Origin: Homarus americanus
Lineage: Eukaryota; Arthropoda; Malacostraca; Decapoda; Nephropidae
Assembly: GCF_018991925.1 (NCBI RefSeq)
Contig: NW_024722158.1
Span: 6,341,086 to 6,405,085, forward strand
Length of the DNA: 64,000 nt
Direction: 5' to 3'
Made by a program: the position numbers and the translations under genes
Shown here: positions 1 to 12,036 of the stretch, one piece after another
Layout of the letters: each line of letters starts with the position of its first letter
Numbering within the stretch: the first letter of the stretch is position 1
Notes under the pieces: generated by a model
The model's input: the letters and a program-made list of their open reading frames with translations, nothing else
Told to the model about the DNA's origin: nothing
The model's database searches: none

Positions 1-59
1 CTCCTTGTTCGCTGTCATCCTTTTCACTTTGCCTCATATAAACAACACAAAGGCGCGAA

Positions 60-150
60 TATCAGCCCCTGTGCTGTACGCTGGGCGGCAGAGGGGTGGG
101 AGGGGGAGGATAGAGGGGGGAGAGGGGGAGAGGGAGAGAGGGGAGAATGG
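60..150. repeat. G-rich purine tract
   Basis: About 90 bases of G with interspersed A, containing many runs of four or more G. The spacing is compatible with G-quadruplex formation. The rest of 1-600 is AT-rich unique-looking sequence in which I see no gene. Confidence 0.7.
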
Positions 151-612
151 GCTGAACCAACAGTAATCCCTCAATTTTTTCCCCCGTAAATTCAATCAAT
201 TCAAATTAACTAAACCAAACGTACCTATTGTCCCTTTATTCATGTGACTGTCTAACTGTTTTTTTTAAATAAACCAGTTAACAGTCTACAGTTTTATCCA
301 GTTAGAAATCAATACAGTCAAATTTCTCTTTAGTTATTAGTACAGTGTTCACATCTCCAAGGACTACGAGAGATGTATATAAATCAAATAAAAAAAGGTT
401 TAATTAACGATGGTGACGTTATGAAATTATCACTGACCAGGTGAGAAAATGTACAGAAGAGTCCAGGTAAAACAGTAAATTTTATTATGGTTTTGTTTTT
501 CGTTTAATTAGTCTCTCTCTCGCTCTCTCTTTCTCTTACACACAAATAAAATGAAAAAAAAATATACTTCGCTGACTGTACATGGCCCGTGAATCTAACT
601 AGATATGGTACC

Positions 613-666
613 GTGTATGTATGTATGTATGTATGTATGTATGTATGTATGTATGTATGTATGTAT
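613..666. repeat. (GTAT)n microsatellite
   Basis: Uninterrupted tetranucleotide run of about 13 units. The sequence on either side (540-610, 667-900) is unremarkable and holds no supported gene. Confidence 0.95.
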
Positions 667-902
667 GCAACCCCTACAATAACACCAGAACATAAACTTG
701 GCTAATTCATTTGCCTTACGCTGAACAACCAAACCCAAACAGACGAAGGGAAAAAGTTGCCAATCGCTTATCTTAAGAAAATTTTGTCTTCCAGGCCAGA
801 GCAGTCGGCTGGCTCTCGACCTTCACCCCCACACATCAAAATGCACCTCGGTAATTTTACAGCCGGGGAGTGAGAATTGAATAAACATCGACCACTACCG
901 GC

Positions 903-1069
903 CCGGAGAGGGAGAGAGAGAGAGAGAGAGAGGTAGAGAGGGGGAGAATAGAGAGAGAGAGGAAAGAGGGAGACAGAGAGAGAAAGAGTGACAGATAGAC
1001 TGGGAGATTAGAGAGAAAGAGAGAGTGAAAGACAGACAGAAAGGGTGAATAGAGAAGAAATACTAAGAA

Positions 1070-1100
<31 letters not shown>

Positions 1101-1167
1101 CACAAGAAAAAGAGAGGAAGGAGTGACAAACAAACAGGTGGAAAAGAGAGTAGGCAGACATATTGAC

Positions 1168-1206
<39 letters not shown>
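903..1206. repeat. GA-rich / (GACA)n compound repeat
   Basis: Purine-rich stretch of GA runs, a (GACA)n run near 1071-1100 and a clean (GA)n run at 1172-1206. Open frames across it on the minus strand are only CT-repeat translations. Confidence 0.9.
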
Positions 1207-1209
<3 letters not shown>

Positions 1210-1317
1210 GAAGGTGCTTGAGTTTGACCAGGTCATCAGTGTTGGCCGAGCATCGAAAACCAATAGGCTGTAGATACCGTTTGAGTGCCGAGGAAACAGG
1301 GCGGAAGATTTAGTCAC

Positions 1318-1470
1318 CTGTATACATCAACCAAACCCTTGCAGTGTACACATCAACAAAATCCCTGAAGTGTACACAACAAAAATCGAAATGCACATCA
1401 ACAAAATTCCTGCAGTGTACACCAACAAAATCCCAGTGTACACCAACAAAAAACCCCACTAAATACACAC
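1318..1470. repeat. Degenerate minisatellite, unit about 30 bp
   Basis: About five imperfect copies of a unit built on 'GTGTACACCAACAAAATCCC'. The copies differ by indels and substitutions, so the array looks old. Confidence 0.7.
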
Positions 1471-1747
1471 CAATCAGATCTAAAGGACGATTATAACACA
1501 GTAGTGAAGATAAACAACAACAATAAAAATAATAACAGGGAGAATGTCAACAAAGGTCCACGAGAGAGAGAGGGAAGAGGTGTGAGTGTCGGCTACCATG
1601 GCTGAGGGGCAACTGGCTGGCCGCTGCTCTATATTAACTATATATTAAGAAGGAACGAGGCAGCCCAGACACACAGCACGAGGTTTGTGGTTCTTTGTTA
1701 TTGGGGTTTATTAAAGTAGTGGAGACAAGGAGGGTGAGGCTGGCCGT

Positions 1748-1926
1748 GTGTCGTGTAGCTGAGAAATTATATGTGTCCTGAAGCTGAGAATATATGTGTC
1801 GTGTAGCTGAGAGAATGTGTCCTGAAGCTGAGAATTATATGTGTCGTGTAACTGAGAGAATGTGTCCTGTAGCTGAGAATTATATGTGTCCTGTAGCTGA
1901 GAATATATGTGTCGTGTAACTGAGAA
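1748..1926. repeat. Degenerate minisatellite, about 20-24 bp unit
   Basis: Repeats of 'TGTGTCCTGTAGCTGAGAAT' with variants (TCGTGTAGCTGAG, TCGTGTAACTGAG). Copies alternate between two variant types. Confidence 0.75.
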
Positions 1927-1974
1927 GCATGTGTCGTGTTTATAGTTGGACGTTTAATGACTACTTTTTAACAT

Positions 1975-2119
1975 CTCTCACTTCTACAACATCACCTCTC
2001 ACTTCTACAACATCACCTCTCACTTCTACAACATCAACTCTCACTTCTACAACATCACCTCTCACTTCTACAACATCACCTCTCACTTCTACAACATCAT
2101 CTCTCACTTCTATAACATC
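1975..2119. repeat. 21-bp minisatellite, about 7 copies
   Basis: Near-perfect tandem unit 'TCTCACTTCTACAACATCACC'. Because 21 is a multiple of three, it creates a Ser/Thr-rich open frame on the plus strand and an Asp/Val-rich one on the minus strand. Neither has protein-like features outside the array. Confidence 0.95.
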
Positions 2120-2228
2120 TCTTCCTCGCCTTTGTCTCACACATCCAACTTCATCCTGAGTTTTGTCAAAAATCCAATTTGTATTCACCACACCTTTACA
2201 TTTCTTACGCAGATTTTCCGTCAGATTC

Positions 2229-2366
2229 CCCCCCCAACCCCCCCACCCTCCCCCTATGCCCCCATGACCCCCCCACCCCCCATCCCCCAGAGTGAAGGAA
2301 AGAATGTCACATTGCCCTTATATAATTTCCACCTTTTATTTTTATTTGTATTTTTTTTTTTTTTTT
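2229..2366. repeat. C-rich tract and poly-T
   Basis: Runs of C (2229-2292) with short A/T interruptions, followed by a T run at about 2350-2366. Confidence 0.8.
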
Positions 2367-2443
2367 TGGTGGGGGAACCCATTAAAAGTTCCAGGTTGCT
2401 GTTCCAGAGTCAAGGTAGTGTGATGCCTTACTTTGGAGAATTT

Positions 2444-2918
2444 CTGTTCATTCATTCATTCATTCATTTTGGTTCATTCATTTCGGTTCATTCATTCATT
2501 CATTTCGGTTCATTCATTCATTCATTCATTTCGGTTCATTCATTCATTCATTCATTTCGGTTCATTCATTCATTCATTCCGGTTCATTCATTCATTCATT
2601 CATATCGGTTCATTCATTCATTAATTTCGGTTCATTCATTTATTCATTTCGGTTCATTCATTCATTCATTCATTTCGGTTCATTCATTCATTCAGTCATT
2701 CATTCATTCATTCATTCATTTCGGTTCATTCATTCATTCATTCATTTTGGTTCATTCATTCATTCATTCATTTCGGTTCATTCATTCATTCATTCATTTC
2801 GGTTCATTCATTCATTCATTTCGGTTCATTCATTCATTCATTTCGGTTCATTCATTCATTCATTCATTTCGGTTCATTCATTCATTCATTTCGGTTCATT
2901 CATTCATTCATTCATTTA
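2444..2918. repeat. (ATTC)n array with periodic TCGGTTC interruptions
   Basis: About 475 bases of CATT tetranucleotides interrupted at fairly regular 18-26-base intervals by 'TTTCGGTT'. The array therefore has a second, longer period on top of the tetranucleotide. A 287-codon plus-strand frame crossing it is repeat translation (FIHSFISVHS). Confidence 0.95.
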
Positions 2919-3075
2919 TTTACACTTGGCAATGGTTCAAGTTCATGAATCTAATCCTTAATAAAATCTGGCCTTACACCTCAAGTTTCCCCTAAGAGGT
3001 TAAATACGATTCCCTTTGGTACAGTTTGGTGCAGTCAGGCCCAAGTTGAGAACACTCCCTCACTCTTGGTGTGTT

Positions 3076-3240
3076 TGGCCAAGGGGGAAGGGGGGTTTTG
3101 TCCGGGGGAGAGGAGGTTTTGTCCGGGGGAGGGGAAGTTTTGTCCGGGAGGGGGGTTTTGTCGGGGAGGGGAGGTTTTATCCGGGTGGGGTGTTTTGTCC
3201 GGGGAAGGGGATTTGTCCAGGAGGGGAAGATGGGTTTATT
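3076..3240. repeat. G-rich minisatellite with GGTTTTGTCCGGG unit
   Basis: Six or seven copies of a variable 18-24-base unit containing 'GGTTTTGTCCGGGGGAGG'. All six frames stay partly open, so overlapping short ORFs here are not genes. Confidence 0.9.
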
Positions 3241-3412
3241 ATACGAGACCTCTGAATCGCCAAATCCCAAACCTCTGTTACCTGATTGTTCCCTAATTGT
3301 TCCTTGATTGTTCCGTGATAGAGATAAGTTTGTCATTATTTAAACACAGACGAACATGTTGATAGAACACAGCAACAGGTAAGACTTAATGAAAACACTG
3401 CTACCACGACCC

Positions 3413-3468
<56 letters not shown>
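3413..3468. repeat. (AC)n microsatellite
   Basis: Clean dinucleotide run of about 28 units. The 3560-3830 interval to its right is plain AT-rich DNA. Confidence 0.97.
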
Positions 3469-3471
<3 letters not shown>

Positions 3472-3829
3472 TTCCCAAGGGTCTTTTCCACCACATTTAT
3501 TTCTCTTTCACGAATAAAAAAGGAAAAACAAAATCGAGGAAAAAAAATGGGGAAACTGCTCACCCCAGTCGTACATAAAACTGAACTTTTTTCCCCCCAC
3601 TTTTTTCCCCCACAAGTTCATCGCACTTCCTCACCATTACTGCCGACACTTTATTTTTTTTAATTACAGTTTATTTGTAATTGTTGATAAATGGGATTAA
3701 TTCTGTTTACTTCAGGAGATGGCAATAATTATTTTTGTTCTGCTTGGTGAATTTCCTACCTACTGTCTGCTTACGTGTTTATGTGTCACCTGCTGTTTCC
3801 TTCACAAACTTATAATACCAGCTACCTGC

Positions 3830-3832
<3 letters not shown>

Positions 3833-3873
<41 letters not shown>
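3833..3873. repeat. (AC)n microsatellite
   Basis: About 20 units. The following 3950-4110 carries several scattered copies of 'TGTCCTCG' and 'CGAGGACA' in both orientations, which looks like a decayed low-copy repeat. Confidence 0.95.
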
Positions 3874-3875
<2 letters not shown>

Positions 3876-4887
3876 ACACCTTTACTCTTTTATATCCTAA
3901 AATATTGTCATATTCCCGAGGCCTTTGTATATATACAGTATACACTCGGCTGACAGAGCGTCCTCGTATGATCTCGACACGAGGACATGGAAACAAAGTG
4001 GACAGTTGATACAGTGTCCTCGCCTGGATTGTACACATGTCCTCGCCTGGTTTCAACACGAGGACACACACACACAGCGACTAAATCTAATCCAGTGTCC
4101 TCGCTTGATCTCGACGAGGCCAGAGACACACATAATACAAACACCACAAAACTCAAAACATCTCGAACTAAAAAAAATAATAATAATAAATAAAAAATAA
4201 TAAATAAAAATCCGTCGTTCACAAAATTATTACCTAAATATTTCGTCCCATATTTCATTATTCTAATTTGGTTTTGTCACTTTTTTCCCTTTAAATTTGG
4301 GGGAAGAGTAAAATGCACTCATTTTTCCCTAGCGTTCGGGGGGGGGGGTTAAATGAGTACCGTGTGAGATTTTGGAGGAAAGGAAGGAAGGAAATTATGT
4401 GAGATAAAAAAAAAACTAACCTAACCTAACCCAACCCAATGTACAGGTAAGACAGGTGGGAAAAAAATTAATTCAAATCACCTCTGTCCTCCACCTGGGT
4501 ATTATTTCCTTCATTTCTTTCTTCTTTCTTTCTTATTTTTTCCTCATTTTCTTCTCACTTAATATGTAGTGCACGCGAGTTCCATAATTTCATTCAGGTA
4601 ACATCCAATCAGCGAGGCACAACTTTTGGCTAATGAGGGTGTGTGTTTTATTCTTGCCAAGTTGTTTTTGTTGCTGTTGTTGTTTCCTCATGACCAAATC
4701 GCTAATATTGGTGATGGGTTGACAGGTAATTTTGTGTTCGCCCCCCCTCACCACTAACCCCCTTCCCCTCACCTGTATAATGCCTCATAATGGTCTTTGT
4801 TATTGGTGCAAGGTAAACAAAGCAAAGAATTTGTTAGGAGAGAAACACTACTTAAACTCCCGTCATTTGCCTCGTCAAGCTCTCTCC

Positions 4888-4889
<2 letters not shown>

Positions 4890-4936
<47 letters not shown>
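4890..4936. repeat. (AC)n microsatellite
   Basis: Clean run of about 23 units. Open frames on both strands here are Thr-His or Cys-Val repeat translations. Confidence 0.96.
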
Positions 4937-4937
<1 letters not shown>

Positions 4938-5037
4938 AGTGGCACTCCGCCCCCAACTTCCGTGACCCGGCGACAGTGCCACTCACATAATGACACACGG
5001 ATCAATGACTACCACTCTCACGGCTGCCTGAATCGCC

Positions 5038-5038
5038 T

Positions 5039-5087
<49 letters not shown>
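5038..5087. repeat. (CTA)n microsatellite
   Basis: Sixteen or so units, followed directly by an A-rich stretch with TAAATA and AAAATA motifs that runs to about 5325. Confidence 0.95.
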
Positions 5088-5088
<1 letters not shown>

Positions 5089-5099
5089 TTGAACTGGAA

Positions 5100-5325
5100 A
5101 ACATAAATAAAAAAATGAAAATAAAATATACAGATCAGATAAAAAAATTAAATAAATAAAATACAAAATAAAGATAAATATTAAAAAAAAATCGCGTGAA
5201 AAAATAATATAAAATAAAAATAAATAATAATAAAATAGAAAAATATGAAGAAAAAAAATAAAAATATGTACAAATAAAAACAATTAATAACACAAAATAA
5301 TAAGTAAAATAAGAAAGAAAGTAAT
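5100..5325. repeat. A/T-rich simple sequence
   Basis: Irregular AAAATAAATA-type low-complexity DNA with almost no G or C. No gene signal. Confidence 0.85.
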
Positions 5326-5570
5326 CAAATAAGGTATAATAATCCTCACTCGTGTCTACCGTGAAATAAGATAAAAAATAAGGAGTGAAGTAGAGATGAG
5401 AGAAGAGGAACTTGGCCTGGGATTACTTTATAAATACTTCAGGTCTAGCTGGGTAATTAGCGTCTCCTGGCTGTTGATGATGGTGAGGGTGTGGTGATTG
5501 TGGTTGGTGGTGGTGTTGTGGTTGTAGTGGTGTGGTTGATGTTGTGATGATGATGAAGTGTGTGTGTCTA

Positions 5571-5621
5571 TGTATGTATGTATGTATGTATGTATGTATG
5601 TATGTATGTATGTATGTATGT
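5571..5621. repeat. (GTAT)n microsatellite
   Basis: About 12 tetranucleotide units. A minus-strand frame (YIHT repeats) is an artefact of it. Confidence 0.95.
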
Positions 5622-6116
5622 GCCTCTATCAGTGTGAGTGTGATGCAGAACAAGAGAGAATTTCCTCCCATTATCACCTAACCCAACCCAACCATTACAT
5701 AAATATTCTCCACTAATATTCCCCATCTCAGTGTCTTGCAACTCTCCTCCTATTCAGGCTCGTTAACTTACGGCCAGGAGACACTCAAAGGAGGTCAGGG
5801 CGTGTGTCTGTCACCTCACCGCTCCATTGTCACTAAAGGAGACTCTTTCACGTCTTGGGTATATAAAGGGGGCGGAGTGGTGTCTGTCTACCTGATATGC
5901 AACACAGGTTCTGATTGGCTACAGGTGCTTTGGGTATGTAAGGAGACTCACTATTGGGAGAGGAAGGTGATGTGAAAAAATGTGTTAAACTCTAGCTAAA
6001 ATTATAAGTTATTTTGCCCTATTTTCTGGCCCTCTGGTGAAAATAGGGTGAAGCTCTGATGACGTCACTTCTATGATGTCATCTTTGTCAACATTGTCCG
6101 CTGCCGTGTCGTAGAA

Positions 6117-6215
6117 ATTTCTCCACAAAACCGACAACATTTTCTCCACAAAACCGACAAAAACCGACAACACTTTCTCCACAAAACCGACAAAAAACGC
6201 CACACTTTCTCCACC
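6117..6215. repeat. Short minisatellite, CTCCACAAAACCGACAA unit
   Basis: Four or five imperfect copies of a unit of about 17-31 bases in which CTCCACAAAACCGACAA recurs. Confidence 0.75.
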
Positions 6216-6331
6216 GAGGCAACAAAACCGGGGCAAATTTTCTAGGTTTCTCTCGGCGGACCAACAAAAATATGCAAATTAACGGCAGTAAAAAGACTCG
6301 CCGACACGATTACGGTTCCCACGGCCTGTTA

Positions 6332-6336
<5 letters not shown>

Positions 6337-6413
<77 letters not shown>
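6337..6413. repeat. (TG)n microsatellite
   Basis: Clean dinucleotide run of about 38 units. Confidence 0.97.
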
Positions 6414-6419
<6 letters not shown>

Positions 6420-6919
6420 AGAGAACAAATTTTTACTTAACTACAAAAAAAACCACGAAAAAAATCCAAACAAAGGAAGAACATCACCACAACACGCCAT
6501 TAAATAACGCCATTACCTACGCCATTACCTCCCCTTACAAAAACCCATAAAGGATCATCAAGGTGTGTGTGTGTGTGTGTGTGTATAAATATAACCCACC
6601 CCCATTATAATAACCTTCTGACCCATTATCCAGCATCATTATTAACAAGACCATTAACCCCAGAACCGTAGCGCCATTACAATTAGGAATATTATAGCAC
6701 TCTCTTGTCCACCCATTCACTTCACCCCTACACATTAAGACACCAGCAGTTTATTGTTAAGACATTTTGGCGTTGCCTTAAAGCAGCGTCATCAGGGCGA
6801 GAGGCAGTTCCCCCATATAAATTTTCCAGCCTTTGGATTCGAACATAACGGGAGTCTTGTTAATATCCTCAGGTGTGGACGACCGTGGCGAAGGGTGATG
6901 CCGGGGCGGGGGTGAAAGT

Positions 6920-7036
<117 letters not shown>

Positions 7037-7305
7037 AAAATCGAACGTAAAAAAAAAAGAAGTAAAAAAGAAAAGAAGACTTGTTGGGGAAAAGTTGAAC
7101 AGTGACAACCAAGCCAACCATCACCGTAAAACTGACTCTCAACTGACCCTCAACTGACTCTAACTGACTCTCAACTGACTGCATAAAAATAACAGGAACG
7201 AGCTGAGGGGAGGGAAGAGTTTATTAGGGCAGGCAATACAGGGGACATATCCTTCGGGTATTTAGATTACAGGTGGGTGGGTGGGTTTATTTCCATCGCC
7301 CATAC

Positions 7306-7530
7306 ACCCACAGCCTCACCGCCCACACACCCAACCTTATCACCGACTCCACACACCCTCACCTTCCTTACCACCCACAGCCTCACCGCCCACACACCCA
7401 ACCTTATCACCCACTCCACACACCCTCACCTTCCTTACCACCCACAGCCTCACCGCCCACACACCCAACCTTATCACCCACTCCACACACCCTCACCTTC
7501 CTTACCACCAACAGCCTCGCCGCCCACAAC
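7306..7530. repeat. 67-bp minisatellite, just over 3 copies
   Basis: The marker CAGCCTCACC recurs at 7311, 7378, 7445 and 7512 (last copy CAGCCTCGCC), a period of 67. Since 67 is not a multiple of three, the open His/Pro/Thr frames shift between copies, and all three plus frames read the same kind of peptide. This argues against coding. Confidence 0.93.
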
Positions 7531-7730
7531 ACACCCACAGTACGCCCACAACACGCCCACGCTGGTCTCTCTACCGTAGTTTCTTTCCAGCGTTGTGTGT
7601 ATAGTGTGATCCAGTTGTCCCGTTTCCTGTTCGCCATCTCTCTCCTCTCGTCTCTTCCCTCCTTTATTCTTGTTTATTTGTGTTTGTTTATCATGTTCGT
7701 TTCTTTTACTTTTATCAATTAACTTTATCA

Positions 7731-7888
<158 letters not shown>

Positions 7889-7974
7889 GAAAGACCAGCA
7901 AAATTACTATTGATCTGAAGGCATTGCAAGAGAAGTTAAATGTAAAGGAGCAAGATTATGGAAGACGAAGAGAT

Positions 7975-8048
7975 TTGTCTGTCTGTCTGTCTATCTGTGT
8001 CTGTCTGTTTGTCTGTCTGTCTCTGTCTGTCTGTCTGTCTCTGTCTGC
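7975..8048. repeat. (TGTC)n microsatellite with interruptions
   Basis: TGTC units broken by TATC, TTTG and TCTG variants. Confidence 0.93.
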
Positions 8049-8275
8049 TGTAACCACACATTCCAGAGTAAGTGAACAAGATATAATTACAGAAAATATA
8101 CAGCAATAAGCATTAAATATTTGCCAGTACAATTATTCCTACATCCGAGCATCAAGTTTACAGCAACGGGTACAGAACGAGTTTGTGGCCAATGGGAACG
8201 AATAGCTGAAGTGGAAGGTTGAGGGTAATTAACGGGCCTGTCCGGATGAAACACTCCAAGTCCTGAGAGATGCGG

Positions 8276-8362
8276 GAGTGTTGGGGGGTGGGTGGGGAGG
8301 AGGGAGTGAGGGAGAGGAGGGAGTGAGGGAGAGGTGAGGTGGAGGATGAGAGGGGGGGGGAG
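8276..8362. repeat. G-rich GGGAGTGAGGGAGAGG repeat
   Basis: Two to three copies of GGAGGGAGTGAGGGAGAG followed by a run of G. Proline/Ser-rich minus-strand frames here are artefacts. Confidence 0.8.
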
Positions 8363-8458
8363 TGTTCCAATGGCTTTCAACTAAACCAATTGCTCCATAC
8401 TGGTCGACAGCTACCACACGTAAAGAGATAAAGAATGTAAGGGTGTAAATATAACGAG

Positions 8459-8521
8459 TTGGGTTAGGTTAGGTTAGGTTTGGGTAGGTTTGGGTAGGTT
8501 AGGTTAGGTTAGGTTAGGTTA
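8459..8521. repeat. Interstitial telomere-like (TTAGG)n
   Basis: About a dozen GGTTA/TTAGG units with a few GGTTTGGGTA variants. TTAGG is the canonical arthropod telomere motif. At 60 bases inside unique flanks this is an interstitial copy, not a chromosome end. Confidence 0.9.
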
Positions 8522-8701
8522 GCATTACGAAATTCCAATATATGCTGAAATAACTTCAGGTAAACTAATCTTCAGCTGCTCCAAATGAATGAATGAAGAA
8601 TCAACTAAAGGTCCCTAAACATGAACTGACAGTGTGTATAATTTTTCATTCACTGTTGACTTTTTTTCCAACCGATTCATGAATTATATTATTACTCAGC
8701 T

Positions 8702-8804
8702 AAACCACCTCACTCATTACCTGCCCTCAAGACGCTGCTAATTGTGCCTCTTAAACCACCTCACTCATTACCTGCCCTCAAGACGGCTGCTAATTGTGCC
8801 TCTT
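8702..8804. repeat. 51-bp tandem duplication
   Basis: Two adjacent copies beginning AAACCACCTCACTCATTACC at 8702 and 8753. The second carries one extra G (GACGGCTGC against GACGCTGC), so this is a recent, nearly exact duplication. Confidence 0.93.
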
Positions 8805-8924
8805 AAACCCTTCCTCCCAAACACATTTACACTGAACTGGATCTCTTGATGAACTCCACCTGATTTAAGTGCCTGAGGTGTTGAACTATTCCTCCTACTG
8901 TACACTCACATCATCTTCGGTGCC

Positions 8925-9215
8925 CCCATCCACTGAGTGCCTCCACCCAGTGCTTCCATCCACCCACACTTAAGATCTCTTCAACACCTCCATCCACACT
9001 CACATCCCCCCACTACCACCAACACCCACACTCACACCTCTTCCATCCACACTCACCCACCTCCCACACCACCTGCGCCCTCCCACAACCCCTCATCACC
9101 TCCACATACACTCACTCCCTCACCACCCACACACACCCCCTCACCACCTCCACCTACACTCACTCCCTCACCACCCACACACACCCCCTCACCACCTCCT
9201 CCTCCATCATTCTCA
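8925..9215. repeat. C/A-rich minisatellite including a 48-bp unit
   Basis: Pro/His/Thr-translating CA-rich region. The unit CTCACTCCCTCACCACCC recurs at 9111 and 9159, and shorter CCACACTCAC units precede it. Confidence 0.85.
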
Positions 9216-9373
9216 TTCACCCTGGCATCTCTGAGTCTAATTGCTTGTCTCGTGGAAGAACGTGTGCAGAGAGACTCAACCCGCTCTCCTACTCAAGAAT
9301 ATTACACCGCAAACCTCTTCACTTTTCCTGTTAACTAGCTGTCAGGTCCTCCCCCCTTACCCCCTCCCTAGCC

Positions 9374-9438
9374 CATCCATCCCATTCCACCCCACCCCAT
9401 CCCACCCCACCCCATCCCATCCCATCCCATCCCATCCC
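9374..9438. repeat. (CCCAT)n pentanucleotide repeat
   Basis: About 12 CCCAT/CCCAC units. Confidence 0.93.
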
Positions 9439-9709
9439 ACAAGGACTGATCAATAGATAAGATATTTTTTTTTTACACCCACAACATTATCGACAACATC
9501 ATCATCAAGACCAACACACGAACGCCGTATCATCACGCACCAACTCTCGACCTGAGTGAGTGTACCCTGTCTTTGATGACCGCCACTCCAGCTGTGTGGC
9601 CCCGGCAGGAGGGTCACGCCTTTCTGTAGACAACCTCTCACTCTGGCACTCACTACGTTGATGGTTGGTCACGTGGAGACTTAGCTTTATTTTTATCATA
9701 TTTCCCTGA

Positions 9710-9752
9710 CAGACAGACAGACAGATAGATAGATAGACAGACAGATAGATAG
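9710..9752. repeat. (GACA)n/(GATA)n microsatellite
   Basis: Mixed GACA and GATA tetranucleotides. 9440-9700 and 9755-10000 hold no recognisable gene. Confidence 0.9.
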
Positions 9753-10383
9753 AAAAAAGTTAAAAAAAGGGTAGATTACTATATTTCTAATCATTCTAAT
9801 CATTACAGGTGCACAAAGGATTTTTCTAACACCCCGTCTTATCTTTCTTACCTCAATGTTTACTATCTACGTCAGAGGACGATACTACCACGGCCGGGCA
9901 CCCAAGATAACACCTGATAAGAGAATGGCGACATAATTGAATTTCCAGGACGGGAGGAAACGCAAAAGACGAAACCACACGAGGGAAACACGACAGCCAC
10001 AGACAGACATACAGACAGACACAGACATACAGACAGTTTCCTCTTCCCTGTGCCCCCCCCCCCTTAGTCAGCCGAGCGGTGGATGGACTAAAAGGCCAGA
10101 TTTTTTTTTTTTGGGGGGGTGGGGGGAGGAATTACGTGAAGATTAGCCTTAACCCTTTCCGTTCCTCCCCCCCCTAGGTTAGGTTAGGGAGGAATGTATA
10201 ATAATGAGAAAACAGAGAAAGAGAAAGGAGATAGAAAGAACGCTAAATAAAAAACACGGATGGGAGGAAGAGGAGAAAGAGGAACAAGAGAGAGAGAGAG
10301 AGAAGGGGGGGGAACAGAAAGACTTGATAACGTGATGATGAAAGAGAAGAAATGCTCAAAGGAGAAAAGAAAATGACTCGGTG

Positions 10384-10535
10384 GGGGGAGAGGGGGAGAG
10401 GAGGGGATGGTGAAGGGAAGGGGATAGGAGGGGGGAGAGGAGGAGGATGGGTGGGAGGGGGAAGAGACATACATAGACAGACAGACAGACAGACAGACAG
10501 ATACACAGACAAACAGAGACAAACAGACAGACAAG
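10384..10535. repeat. G-rich purine tract and (GACA)n
   Basis: GGGGAGAGGAGG-type purine tract (10384-10460) followed by GACA units (10471-10535). Confidence 0.88.
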
Positions 10536-10707
10536 ACAAAATACAGCAGGAGAAGAACACATACAAACACCACCATAAAAAACACACAAAAACAAAAAAC
10601 AAAAGAAAAAAACACCCCCAAAAAACACGACTCTTTTAACTCCCACACAGTTGAGTCTCAAGGGAGCCACCAAACTATACGGGAGCCATTGAGACGTAAA
10701 ACCCCAC

Positions 10708-10800
10708 TACGACAGACAGACAGACAGACAGGTAAAACAAGGCCTACTAAATGGCTCTCCTCACATTTAGACAGACAGACACAGACAGACAGACAGACGC

Positions 10801-10833
<33 letters not shown>

Positions 10834-10855
10834 GGTAAAACAAGACCTACTAAAT
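10708..10855. repeat. Duplicated (GACA)n plus GGTAAAACAAG segment
   Basis: A GACA run followed by GGTAAAACAAGGCCTACTA occurs at 10708-10754 and again at 10803-10855 (second copy GACC for GGCC). The non-repetitive part was duplicated together with the microsatellite. Confidence 0.88.
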
Positions 10856-10944
10856 GTTCCTACCAGCTGAGAGTCTTTAAAGGTGTTAAAATAAAGACTC
10901 GGCGTTTAATGACCCCTAAATTCCTCGGCCATCAAAACAACAAC

Positions 10945-10989
10945 AACCAACACCAACAGCAACAACAACAACAACAACAACGACAACAA
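10945..10989. repeat. (CAA)n microsatellite
   Basis: CAACAACAA run with CAG and CGA interruptions. Confidence 0.9.
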
Positions 10990-11073
10990 GAGAATAGCAT
11001 CACCGTGACTTAAAAGTTTAATGAGAACTTTTAACTACCATACAAATTAAGGGGAAGGCCATTATAACCAGGC

Positions 11074-11075
<2 letters not shown>

Positions 11076-11154
<79 letters not shown>

Positions 11155-11170
11155 TGTGTGTGTGTGCGTG

Positions 11171-11241
<71 letters not shown>
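11076..11241. repeat. Long (GT)n microsatellite
   Basis: 166 bases with rare interruptions (a TA at about 11148 and GC at about 11166 and 11176). All three frames on each strand are open (CVCV, THTH). Confidence 0.98.
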
Positions 11242-11243
<2 letters not shown>

Positions 11244-11345
11244 ACATCTATTTATTTGTTTGTTTTGTATTATTTTCATTTATTTGGTTTATTTGATTTT
11301 GTACCTGTTTTATTTATTGTATTTTTGTTCCTTGTTTCTTTGTCC

Positions 11346-11472
11346 TTCCTCCCCCTCCCTCACCTCCCCTTCCCTCCCTCCCCTACCCTCCCTCACCCCA
11401 CCCTCCCTCCACCTCCCTGCCCTCCCTCCCCCTACCCTCCTCTACCCCTCCCTCCCCTACCCTCCCCTACAA
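11346..11472. repeat. C/T-rich CCCTCCCCTACCC repeat
   Basis: Homopyrimidine-like tract with a loose 13-15-base period. 11480-12030 to its right is AT-rich DNA with a GTAT run (11571-11594) and CCTAA motifs (11665-11692), with no gene seen. Confidence 0.85.
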
Positions 11473-12036
11473 GATAAACAAACAGTCACTACTACACTGT
11501 CCTCGTCACCAAGTTAGGTAATTAGGTGAGAGGCGGCGCCTTGTGTGTCTATTAAGGAAGCCGCCACGTTCATGTATGTATGTATGTATGTATGACGGTA
11601 ATTGATAAAGGCTGTGTTAGTTCCGTATACAGTGGCGGTAAGATAACTATAATAACCTTTCCCAACCTAACTTAATCCACCCTAACCTAACAAACTCAGC
11701 CACGACCCCCCACGCCCCGTTGTGAGCCACTGACCTGTGTTTAGGTCGTCTGTTCCTCATAACAAAATATCAAACTAAAACAAAACATAAACAAAAACTT
11801 GACGTGGAATAAAATATAATAATAATTGGGTTTTGTTTTGTTGTTTGATTAAAATAAATATAATACCAATAACTAGAGGAGAGTTTTATTAATGAAACAC
11901 TCTCTCTCTCTCGCTGTAGTGGTTCATATAAAACACTACTGGTGGATATCTGACCCCCGTACTGTAGAGGTCAGTTTAACCCTTTGATGACGATGATTTA
12001 ACCCTTTGATGATGATGATTTTGGCCTTTGATGACG

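Noticed and set aside
2132..2995. 287-codon plus-strand frame
   Set aside because: Translation of the (ATTC)n array; unique ends are short and not protein-like.
5855..5935. Possible promoter (TATATAAAGGGGGCGGAG then TGATTGGCT)
   Set aside because: A TATA-like word and an inverted CCAAT-like word are present, but the order is odd and no exon follows.
7273..7722. Overlapping His/Pro/Thr frames
   Set aside because: A 67-bp repeat gives the same peptide in all three frames.
8459..8521. Chromosome end
   Set aside because: Only about 12 TTAGG units with unique sequence on both sides; interstitial.
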